Positions 7,815 to 12,983 of a stretch of 12,983 bases of DNA are shown here, piece by piece. Source of the stretch: Candidatus Methylomirabilota bacterium (GTDB lineage Bacteria > Methylomirabilota > Methylomirabilia > Methylomirabilales > Methylomirabilaceae); assembly GCA_016200385.1 (NCBI GenBank), contig JACQEV010000045.1, positions 1 through 12,983 of the forward strand, given 5' to 3'. The notes beneath the pieces are model-generated. The model worked only from the letters and a program-made list of their open reading frames with translations. It did no database searches and had not been told where the DNA came from. Position 1 is the stretch's first letter. Each line of letters begins with the position of its first letter. The position numbers and the translations under genes were made by a program.

Positions 7815-8618
7815 ATGATTCGACGGGCAGCAGTGGCCGGGTCCTTCTATGGGGGCAGCCGAGAGCGACTGAGGGTACAGGCCGCCGATCTGATTAAGGG
7901 AGACGGAACGAGGGCACGTGCCATCGGGGCCGTCGTCCCCCACGCGGGCTATATCTACTCCGGGAAGGTCGCTGGAGCGGTCTATGCCCGCCTTGCCTTT
8001 CCGGACGTGTTCGTCATCCTGGGACCTAACCATACCGGCTTGGGGGCAGGCGTGGCGATCATGACCTATGGGGCATGGGAGACTCCCTTGGGACAGGTCC
8101 CAATCAACACCGACCTTGCAAGGGCAATTCAGAGGAATTCGCAGATCATCGAGGAGGATCATCTGGGTCACCTGCGCGAGCACTCCATCGAGGTTCAGCT
8201 GCCCCTGCTTCAGGCGTTTGGCATTCCCTTTTCCTTCGTGCCGATCTGCCTCTTCAGCAGCGAATTTGCGGCATGCCGAGACGTCGGGTTGGCCATCGCC
8301 GAGGCGGTCGCGCATGCGGACCGATCTGCGCTCGTGGTCGCCTCGAGCGATATGAGTCATTACATCGATCACGCGCAAGCCAAGCTGAAGGATCAACAAG
8401 CGATCGATGCTATTGTTGCGTTGGATCCCGAACGCCTGCATCGAGTCGTAAAGAGGGAGGGGATTACGATGTGTGGATTTCATCCGACCACCGCTATGTT
8501 GGTAGCGGCACGAGAGCTTGGGGCCAGTTCTGCCGAACTGGCGGGCTACGCCACCTCGGGCGATGTCACCAAAGATTATACAAGCGTCGTTGGGTATGCG
8601 GGCCTGATTATCAGATGA
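7815..8618 (+). CDS. amrB: AmmeMemoRadiSam system protein B (Memo family)
   Basis: This 267-residue protein matches the Memo1/AmmeMemoRadiSam B family across its length. Conserved blocks are AVAGSFY (6-12), VPHAGYIYSG (H43), LGPNHTG (H73), EHSIEVQLP (H123), SSDMSHY (H182) and MCGFHP (C220). In human MEMO1 the equivalent His/Cys residues line a metal site related to that of extradiol-type dioxygenases. The biochemical role in bacteria is unsettled; the name reflects frequent clustering with AMMECR1 and a radical SAM protein. Neither partner is in this window. The start ATG has a strong GGAGG. The gene lies 20 bp after the sugar epimerase and directly before a terminator-like hairpin, so it appears to be the last gene of the envelope operon. 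Family identity is firm; a link to LPS is only positional. Confidence 0.95.
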   Translation: MIRRAAVAGSFYGGSRERLRVQAADLIKGDGTRARAIGAVVPHAGYIYSGKVAGAVYARLAFPDVFVILGPNHTGLGAGVAIMTYGAWETPLGQVPINTDLARAIQRNSQIIEEDHLGHLREHSIEVQLPLLQAFGIPFSFVPICLFSSEFAACRDVGLAIAEAVAHADRSALVVASSDMSHYIDHAQAKLKDQQAIDAIVALDPERLHRVVKREGITMCGFHPTTAMLVAARELGASSAELAGYATSGDVTKDYTSVVGYAGLIIR

Positions 8619-8619
8619 G

Positions 8620-8677
8620 TCGGGCCAATGGCTGTGGCGGAAATTTTCCTTGACACATAGTGCTTGGCCCGATTTTT
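8620..8677 (+). terminator. Probable intrinsic terminator after amrB
   Basis: Two bases after the amrB stop, TCGGGCCAA (8620-8628) pairs perfectly with TTGGCCCGA (8664-8672), and TTTTT follows at 8673-8677 within TTTTTGTTCTT. The 35-base interval is long for a terminator loop. It can form a further imperfect stem (about 8631-8636 with 8656-8661, including G-T pairs), giving an extended hairpin. It fits termination of the + strand lipid A/core operon. Confidence 0.62.
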
Positions 8678-8743
8678 GTTCTTGGGGATTCATGCGACGT
8701 AGCGGGGGGATGGCTATGGCAAGAGGGGTATGCCCGGCTAAAG

Positions 8744-9265
8744 ATGGGCGAAACCAGACCGATCGACCATAGGCAAGCTGATCGTTCGAAAGATGCTGTC
8801 CTCCACCTGCGGCGCTGGACTCTCGCCGGTATCGTCTATCCCGCCCTGGTCCTGTGCCAGCTACCGGATGCTGCAGAAGCTGTCCCTCTCGCGTACGTGG
8901 CGAACGCCGGGTCGGGACATGTGTCCGTCATTAATACTGCAACCAACGTGGTGGTAGCCCTTACTCCTGTTGGGTTGGCGCCAGAGCAGATCGCCATTAC
9001 CCCAAATGGGCTCTTCGCCTACTTTTCCAACTCCGGTTCCAACACCGTCTCCGTCATCGCGACCTTCAACAATACGGTTACCGCCACGGTCCCGGTGGGG
9101 ACCGGCCCCGCCGGCGTCGCCGTCACCCCTTCCGATATATCGATTATCCCAACCCTCTCGGATGGAACCCTCGTGTTCCTTGTCGCCGCCATGGCTGCTG
9201 CGCTCGCCTTGCGGATTGTTACCATGCAGGTCTCGCGCCTTCGCCGTCCTCCGCGGGCCATCTGA
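8744..9265 (+). CDS. Small exported two-repeat YVTN protein with IPTL-type C-terminal sorting tail
   Basis: From ATG 8744 this is a 173-residue protein. A basic N-terminus leads to a hydrophobic stretch (about 25-40) and a likely signal-peptidase site after AEA (44-46). Two tandem YVTN beta-propeller units with a 42-residue period follow: AYVANAGSGHVSVINTATN at about 50-68 and AYFSNSGSNTVSVIATFNNT at about 92-111. IPTLSDG (135-141), a hydrophobic helix (about 142-160) and the basic RLRR (165-168) then form the tripartite layout of IPTL-CTERM sorting signals, which are associated with exosortases. A full propeller needs many more blades, so this may be a shortened derivative. The start is uncertain: GTG 8660 is in frame but lies inside the terminator hairpin, and no good Shine-Dalgarno precedes ATG 8744. 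The protein is probably periplasmic or surface-exposed; its role is unknown. Confidence 0.7.
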   Translation: MGETRPIDHRQADRSKDAVLHLRRWTLAGIVYPALVLCQLPDAAEAVPLAYVANAGSGHVSVINTATNVVVALTPVGLAPEQIAITPNGLFAYFSNSGSNTVSVIATFNNTVTATVPVGTGPAGVAVTPSDISIIPTLSDGTLVFLVAAMAAALALRIVTMQVSRLRRPPRAI

Positions 9266-9574
9266 TGGTGCAAGGTGCCTGCTGACCCACCTTCCGATTA
9301 ACCGCTCTCTAGCTATCTGAAACCCACGTCTTGGCCCCAGCCTCGTGGCGCACTGCCTGATCTGTATCCCTGTGAATATCGGCAACTCCTTCAGGGGTTC
9401 CGAGATTGTCCAGGACCTACAGGGAATGAGCCTGAGGCGAGAGGTGCGAGCAGTGCGGAATCACTGACACAGAATGGCCGGAAAGATGGATGAACTATGT
9501 CTAAGAGGACAGACAAGTACGTGACGAACTACAGGGTTGAACGACTTGCCTTGGACGATGGAAGGACCTACGAG
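9266..9574. other. Convergent intergenic region with no convincing gene
   Basis: This 309-bp stretch separates the 3' ends of the YVTN gene (+) and selD (-). The only structure I see is AAGGTG (9272-9277) pairing with CACCTT (9288-9293) across a 10-base loop, 6 bp past the YVTN stop and without a T-run, so it is a weak terminator candidate at best. A short + strand ORF begins at 9497. No tRNA, repeat array or obvious promoter was recognised. Confidence 0.5.
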
Positions 9575-9634
9575 CTACGGCTCCACCCAAATCCGCCCAT
9601 CCGGATCTTCGATCACCTCGCCGATCAGGGCTGA
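9497..9634 (+). CDS. Doubtful 45-residue ORF overlapping the selD 3' end
   Basis: An ATG at 9497 opens a 45-codon frame (MSKRTDKYVTNYRVERL...) ending in TGA at 9632-9634. Its last 60 bases are antisense to the end of selD. The peptide is charged, has no membrane segment and no motif I recognise. About two thirds of its third positions before the selD overlap are G or C, similar to the genes around it, but the ribosome-binding sequence (GATGGATG) is poor. It could be a genuine small protein, a gene remnant or chance. Confidence 0.2.
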   Translation: MSKRTDKYVTNYRVERLALDDGRTYELRLHPNPPIRIFDHLADQG

Positions 9635-10624
9635 GGCCGGCGCCTGATGCGCCCGCAAGCGCTGGATCAAAGTTGTGGTTCTCTGCTTGGGCACCGCAAT
9701 CAGGAGCCCGCCAGAGGTTTGGGCGTCGCACAAAACGAGCTGGGCCTCCTCCTGAATCTCTGGATTCCATACAATCGCTTCCCGAAGCGACTCCCGGTTT
9801 CGCTGTGTCCCGCCCGGGAAGATCCCTTTTTGGACCAACCCCCAGGCCTCCGCAAGGACGGGAATTCTCGAGAGGAAGACCCGCGCTCCGACCTTCCCCC
9901 CGCTGGTCATCTCGTGCAAATGACCGAGGAGTCCGAATCCCGTGACATCAGTGCAGGCGTGCACGCCAACCTCCACCATGGCCTTGGATGCCCCGCTGTT
10001 CAGGGTCGCCATGAGATCCACGGCGGCATCGATGGTGGCCTTCTCGACCTTTTCGCGCTTGATACCGGTGGTGATGATGCCGAGGCCGAGAGGCTTGGTC
10101 AGAATCAGGTCGTCCCCGACGTGGGAAGTGGAGTTCCTGACGATCTTCGTCGGGTCGATAAGCCCAGTCACGACAAGGCCATATTTCGGCTCAGGGTCGT
10201 CGATGCTGTGCCCTCCAATAATCGAGGCCCCCGCTTCACGGACCTTGTCGGCGCCTCCTCGAAGGATCTCCTCCAGAATACTGAGCGGGAGCGAGCCGAC
10301 GGGAAAGCCAACGATGTTGAGGGCGAACAGGGGAGTGGCGCCCATAGCGTAGATGTCGCTCAGGGAGTTTGCGGCGGCGATCTGACCGCAGCTATAGGGA
10401 TCATCCACCACCGGGGTGATGTAGTCCACGGTCTGGACGATCGCCCGGCCGCCATCCAGTTGATACACCGCCGCATCGTCCGATGTCTCCGTCCCCACCA
10501 ATACCCTCGGGTCGCTCACGCGCGGCAGATGGCCCAGAACCTGGGCCAGATCAGACGGGCTGATCTTGCAGGCTCACCCGGCCCCGTGCGACAGGGTGGT
10601 GAGTCGGATCTGTTGTGAACTCAC
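9575..10624 (-). CDS. selD: Selenide, water dikinase with in-frame UGA (selenocysteine) at codon 17
   Basis: SelD makes selenophosphate from selenide and ATP, the selenium donor for selenocysteine and selenouridine synthesis. Reading from GTG 10624 gives 349 residues, against 347 in E. coli. The N-terminus reads IRLTTLSHGAG-UGA-ACKISP, aligning with E. coli IRLTQYSHGAGCGCKISP; the UGA (+ strand TCA at 10574-10576) is codon 17, exactly at catalytic Cys17, and K20 is retained. The frame then continues through TETSDDAAVY, TVDYITPVVDDPY, GGHSIDDPEP, CTDVTGFGLLGHLHEM and CDAQTSGGLL, all SelD hallmarks. GGAGG lies 7 bp before the start. If UGA is treated as stop, the gene appears to begin at an internal GTG (10519) and lacks the active-site loop. 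Selenocysteine here is known in other SelD proteins. It lies 32 bp behind the PAP2 gene, last in the - strand unit. Confidence 0.95.
10531..10547 (-). repeat. Second perfect hairpin abutting the SECIS candidate
   Basis: On the - strand GGCCCAG-GTT-CTGGGCC forms a 7-bp, G+C-rich stem with a three-base loop, starting at the base right after the first hairpin's perfect stem. Its loop G is 34 bases after the UGA, still within bSECIS range. Its lower pairs would compete with the outer pairs of the first hairpin. Confidence 0.6.
10545..10569 (-). promoter_or_regulatory. Candidate bacterial SECIS hairpin for selD UGA17
   Basis: On the - strand, AGATCAG (10566-10560) and CTGATCT (10554-10548) form a perfect 7-bp stem around a five-base CCCGT loop. 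Beyond an A-G mismatch, two more pairs can extend it toward the UGA. The stem begins 7 bases after the UGA, and the loop G is 18 bases downstream, in the range expected for bacterial SECIS elements. The GT in the loop recalls the GU needed for SelB recognition in E. coli fdhF. Confidence 0.75.
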
Positions 10625-10631
10625 AGCTACG

Positions 10632-10636
10632 CCTCC
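10632..10636 (-). promoter_or_regulatory. Shine-Dalgarno of full-length selD
   Basis: GGAGG on the - strand (+ strand CCTCC) is 7 bases before GTG 10624, in the 32-bp gap behind the PAP2 gene. It decides the start upstream of the UGA codon. Confidence 0.8.
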
Positions 10637-10656
10637 GTTCGCCTGGACTTCACGGC

Positions 10657-11385
10657 CTACTGAGAAGATTTTGGGCGAGCTACTGGGCAATCCTCTTTCA
10701 CGCCCGGTCCAATTGGATCTTCGGTTTGCCCAACCCGTGTAAGTTTTCTGACCACTATAGCAGCAGAAAAACCCACAAGCATCCCCAAGGCGATACCTGC
10801 AAGAACATCAGTCGGATAATGCGCGCCCAGATAGATGCGAGAGTAGCCAATCAGGGCGGCTGTGATGAAGCAGGGGATCATGAGCTTCCGGTAATTATAA
10901 GAGAAAAACGCGGCAAGCGCAAATACGTTGCTGGCGTGGTTTGAGGGAAAAGAGGATGAACTGGAGCGAACTCCGACATTCAATGCATGCCCTCCCAAAC
11001 TCGATTTCCACACACCTTTAAGGACCAAGAAAGTCTCATTGGCCAGCTTACCCGCATAGTTCATAGAAGAGAATGGACCTGAGCAGACAGCTCCCTTGAG
11101 GACCTCACATGGCCTGATCCGGTGGATCAGATCCTTGAGGTGATGGGCAGTTGCGTCGGCCACTACAAGAACGGCAATCGAGGATATGGCCAGGACACGA
11201 TCTCGCTTCGGTCGAAAGATCAGCACGTATAGAAAGAGGAGGACTATTGGCAGGGCGGCGTTCCACTTGTCAGTCATGAATGGCATGAGGAGGTCAAAGA
11301 AGCCATTTCTGAGAGTTCGGTTGATCAGGTAGAATCCCGCCGTATCCCACTCGAGCACACTATCGAACCATGATGCAACGTGCAT
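10657..11385 (-). CDS. PAP2-family membrane phosphatase
   Basis: This 242-residue integral membrane protein carries the full phosphatidic acid phosphatase type 2 signature: KDLIHRIRP (KX6RP, 84-92), PSNH (147-150, a variant of PSGH) and SRIYLGAHYPTD (SRX5HX3D, 182-193), with catalytic His150 and His189. Hydrophobic helices lie around 45-57, 66-80, 152-163, 169-180 and 194-212. About 55 residues separate the first two motifs, containing a Ser-rich run (141-145). Such enzymes dephosphorylate undecaprenyl pyrophosphate, phosphatidylglycerol phosphate or lipid A 1-phosphate; which applies is not visible. AAGGA precedes the ATG by 9 bases, in the 15-bp gap after the preceding gene. Neighbouring GT2 and UPF0104 genes favour polyprenyl-phosphate recycling or envelope-lipid modification. 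Confidence 0.92.
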   Translation of the reverse strand: MHVASWFDSVLEWDTAGFYLINRTLRNGFFDLLMPFMTDKWNAALPIVLLFLYVLIFRPKRDRVLAISSIAVLVVADATAHHLKDLIHRIRPCEVLKGAVCSGPFSSMNYAGKLANETFLVLKGVWKSSLGGHALNVGVRSSSSSFPSNHASNVFALAAFFSYNYRKLMIPCFITAALIGYSRIYLGAHYPTDVLAGIALGMLVGFSAAIVVRKLTRVGQTEDPIGPGVKEDCPVARPKSSQ

Positions 11386-11400
11386 CTGTGTGTCCTTCTC

Positions 11401-12378
11401 TTAGGGGTGGCCGTCCGGTTGGGAGTGGCCGATGAGGAACACAATCCCCCCCAGACCGCTGCAAAGCGCTGTGACAGCGAACCAGAGCAGGGAAAGGCTC
11501 AAGGCGCTGGCCGAATCCAATCCGACCTTGGCGAAGAAATAGATCGAGCTTGCCTCGCGGACACCGATCCCCGCAACAGAAATCGGCAGCATCGAGACCA
11601 CGCTGATCAGGGGGAGGAAGAGAAAGAAGTAGCGCAATGGCACCAACAAGTTCAACGAGCGCGAGATCAGGTAGAAAATGATAATCCCCAATGACTGCAG
11701 GACTAAGGAAAGGCCAACGGCCTGCAGCAGGGCGCGCTTGTGTCCCCAATAGCGCTGGATCGCTTCGTAGAGGCGATGGAGCGTCTCATGGAAGCGCGCC
11801 AGGCCCACGCTGTTGAGCAGCCTGAAGACGAGCGACTGGAGCTGATCGCTCAGAAGCCCGGCAATGATCCCGATGAGTCCCGCTGCCGAAGCCGCTGTCA
11901 ACCAGACCACCACCGGGTCGCGGAGAAATGGGTAGGCGAGGATGAGCGCAACGCAGGCGATCATGATCATGGCAACGTATCCCGACAGCCGCTCGACCAG
12001 GATGGAGGCCAGCGATGCTTCGTGGCGGTGGGTGAGTCGGAAGACCTGATACCCGCGAACGATATCACCCCCGATGAGGGTCGGAAGCATCAGGTTGAAA
12101 AACATCCCCTCAAAGTACAGAAGGGTAAGCCTCCAGATCGACAGGTTGATCGCTTCAGCCCGCAGGAGGCACTGCCAACGGAGGGAACTCAGGATTTGGG
12201 CAAGAATGTACAGCAGAAACGAGCCACAAAATATCGGGAGGCGTAGCGAGCTGAGGAGGGCCCAAATTGCGTGGAGATCAGTCCTGGACAGCAGGAAGGT
12301 AAGGAGACCGAGACTGATGAGGAATTTGAGCGCGAACTTCCAGCGGCCACCCGGAGTCCTATCGCTAAGCTTTGTCAC
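11401..12378 (-). CDS. UPF0104/YbhN-type (lysylphosphatidylglycerol synthase TM-like) membrane protein
   Basis: This roughly 325-residue polytopic protein belongs to the UPF0104/AglD group, which shares its membrane fold with the flippase domain of MprF. Characteristic blocks are LPTLIGGDIVRGYQVFR in the first half and PISVAGIGVREASSIYFF in the second, set among about eight hydrophobic helices. Members are often encoded beside polyprenyl-phosphate glycosyltransferases and are thought to take part in moving or using lipid-linked sugars; biochemical proof is limited. GTG 12378 is preferred because it overlaps the GT2 stop by 14 bases and gives a normal N-terminus. Longer starts (frame open to 12504) read back into the GT2 gene and give an unlikely Trp/Arg-rich leader. 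No strong Shine-Dalgarno is seen, consistent with coupling to the upstream gene. Confidence 0.88.
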   Translation of the reverse strand: MTKLSDRTPGGRWKFALKFLISLGLLTFLLSRTDLHAIWALLSSLRLPIFCGSFLLYILAQILSSLRWQCLLRAEAINLSIWRLTLLYFEGMFFNLMLPTLIGGDIVRGYQVFRLTHRHEASLASILVERLSGYVAMIMIACVALILAYPFLRDPVVVWLTAASAAGLIGIIAGLLSDQLQSLVFRLLNSVGLARFHETLHRLYEAIQRYWGHKRALLQAVGLSLVLQSLGIIIFYLISRSLNLLVPLRYFFLFLPLISVVSMLPISVAGIGVREASSIYFFAKVGLDSASALSLSLLWFAVTALCSGLGGIVFLIGHSQPDGHP

Positions 12379-12983
12379 CGCCGGCTCGCACCTGTTCGGC
12401 GGGAATGATCTTCTTGACCATGTAGATCGGCTTTCCCTGCGATTCGTGATAGACCCTGGCCACCATCTCCCCCAGCAAGCCCATGCCCACCAATTGAATC
12501 CCAAGAAGCACGAGGAGAACCGAGAGCAGCAAAAGTGGTCGCCCGCCGATTTGCTGGCCCATGAAAAGCTTCAGGCCGGCGAGGTACGCAAGCAGACACC
12601 CTCCAACGGTGCCGACCGCGAGCCCCAATAGACCGAAGACCTGAATGGGCTTGGTCCGAAAGCTCAAGAAGAATTTCACAGTGATCAGATCCAGGAGGAC
12701 CCGGACCGTTCGAGCGATAGTGTACTTCGACCGTCCGAATTGTCGAGGCCGATGGTTCGTCTTGACCTCCGTAAGAGAGATCCCCATCCAACTGGCAATG
12801 GCGGGGATGAACCGATGCAACTCTCCGTACAGCCGAAGGTTCTCCACCACCTCCCGCCGATAGGCCTTCAGGGTGCACCCGTAATCGTGAAGCCGAACCC
12901 CGGTCGTCACGGAAATCAGCCAATTGGCCAGCATGGAGGGAAGCCGCCTGGAGATGAACGGGTCCTTTCGATCAGCCCTCCAG
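12365..12983 (-). CDS. GT2 polyprenyl-phosphate glycosyltransferase (DPM1/ArnC-like, 5' end outside window)
   Basis: The C-terminal 205 residues are present; the frame is open to the window edge, so the start lies beyond 12983. The sequence WRADRKDPFISRRLPS followed by GVRLHDYGCTLKAYRREV is a signature of GT2 enzymes that charge a polyprenyl phosphate with a sugar (ArnC, GtrB and dolichol-phosphate mannose synthase relatives). A GRSKYTIART segment follows, then two membrane helices near the C-terminus (around FGLLGLAVGTVGGCLLAYL and LLLLSVLLVLLGIQLVGMG), as in membrane-anchored bacterial members. The likely reaction is transfer of a sugar from a nucleotide donor to undecaprenyl phosphate at the cytoplasmic face; the sugar is unknown. 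It is the first visible gene of the - strand unit, and the next gene starts 14 bases before its TAG. Confidence 0.9.
   Translation of the reverse strand, partial: WRADRKDPFISRRLPSMLANWLISVTTGVRLHDYGCTLKAYRREVVENLRLYGELHRFIPAIASWMGISLTEVKTNHRPRQFGRSKYTIARTVRVLLDLITVKFFLSFRTKPIQVFGLLGLAVGTVGGCLLAYLAGLKLFMGQQIGGRPLLLLSVLLVLLGIQLVGMGLLGEMVARVYHESQGKPIYMVKKIIPAEQVRAGGDKA

Noticed and set aside
8650..8678. TTGACA as the -35 box of a promoter for the YVTN gene
   Set aside because: At 15-17 bp spacing the -10 candidates (GATTTT, TTTTTG) match TATAAT poorly, and the hexamer sits inside the loop of a better-supported terminator hairpin.
8678..8790. Possible cyclic-di-GMP type riboswitch, suggested by a GGGCGAAACC-like stretch
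   Set aside because: The paired helices and conserved loops of known GEMM classes are absent, and the stretch lies at the start of the coding frame.
9272..9293. Hairpin as terminator of the YVTN gene
   Set aside because: The stem is only 6 bp with a 10-base loop and no following T-run; too weak to call.
9575..10519. selD starting at the internal GTG 10519
   Set aside because: It would lack the conserved HGAG-x-x-CK active-site loop and has no good ribosome-binding site. The frame continues through a UGA to a well-supported GTG at 10624.
12379..12504. Longer start for the UPF0104 protein
   Set aside because: The extra 42 residues are a Trp/Arg-rich translation of the GT2 coding region in another frame and do not match the family N-terminus.
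1..12983. CRISPR arrays, tRNA/rRNA genes, insertion sequences, phage attachment sites
   Set aside because: I saw no direct-repeat array, tRNA-like cloverleaf, transposase or terminal inverted repeats on either strand.

Overview
The window (about 13 kb, roughly 60% G+C by eye) comes from a Gram-negative bacterium that makes lipid A with a Kdo/heptose core. The operon style (tight or overlapping genes, a WaaF-GmhB fusion, a Memo-family gene and a selenocysteine-type selD) does not look enterobacterial. It suggests an environmental lineage of the NC10, Nitrospirota or deltaproteobacterial kind. That placement is a weak inference from general character, not from a marker gene.

Left two thirds, + strand (1-8618): a cell-envelope operon. 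In order it holds a 5'-truncated DUF374 lysophospholipid acyltransferase-like gene, waaA (Kdo transferase), lpxK (lipid A 4'-kinase), an LpxL-type late acyltransferase, a heptosyltransferase II fused to a GmhB-type HAD phosphatase, a second GT9 heptosyltransferase, an NAD-dependent sugar-nucleotide epimerase and amrB (Memo family). Several junctions are ATGA overlaps. Together these genes acylate and phosphorylate lipid A, add Kdo, then build the heptose inner core. A hairpin plus T-run begins two bases after the amrB stop and probably ends this transcript.

Middle (8619-9574): one small exported protein with two YVTN beta-propeller repeats and a C-terminal IPTL-type sorting tail. After it comes about 300 bp of convergent intergenic DNA with only a doubtful 45-residue ORF.

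Right third, - strand (12983 down to 9575): a 3' fragment of a polyprenyl-phosphate glycosyltransferase (GT2), a UPF0104/YbhN-type membrane protein, a PAP2 phosphatase and selD, closely spaced or overlapping and apparently co-transcribed. The first three look like a lipid-linked sugar module. selD, at the end of this unit, is the highlight. Its true start is a GTG at 10624 with a strong Shine-Dalgarno, and an in-frame UGA at codon 17 sits exactly where E. coli SelD has catalytic Cys17. A perfect 7-bp hairpin follows, so SelD is itself very likely a selenoprotein. Conventional gene calling would miss its N-terminal catalytic segment.
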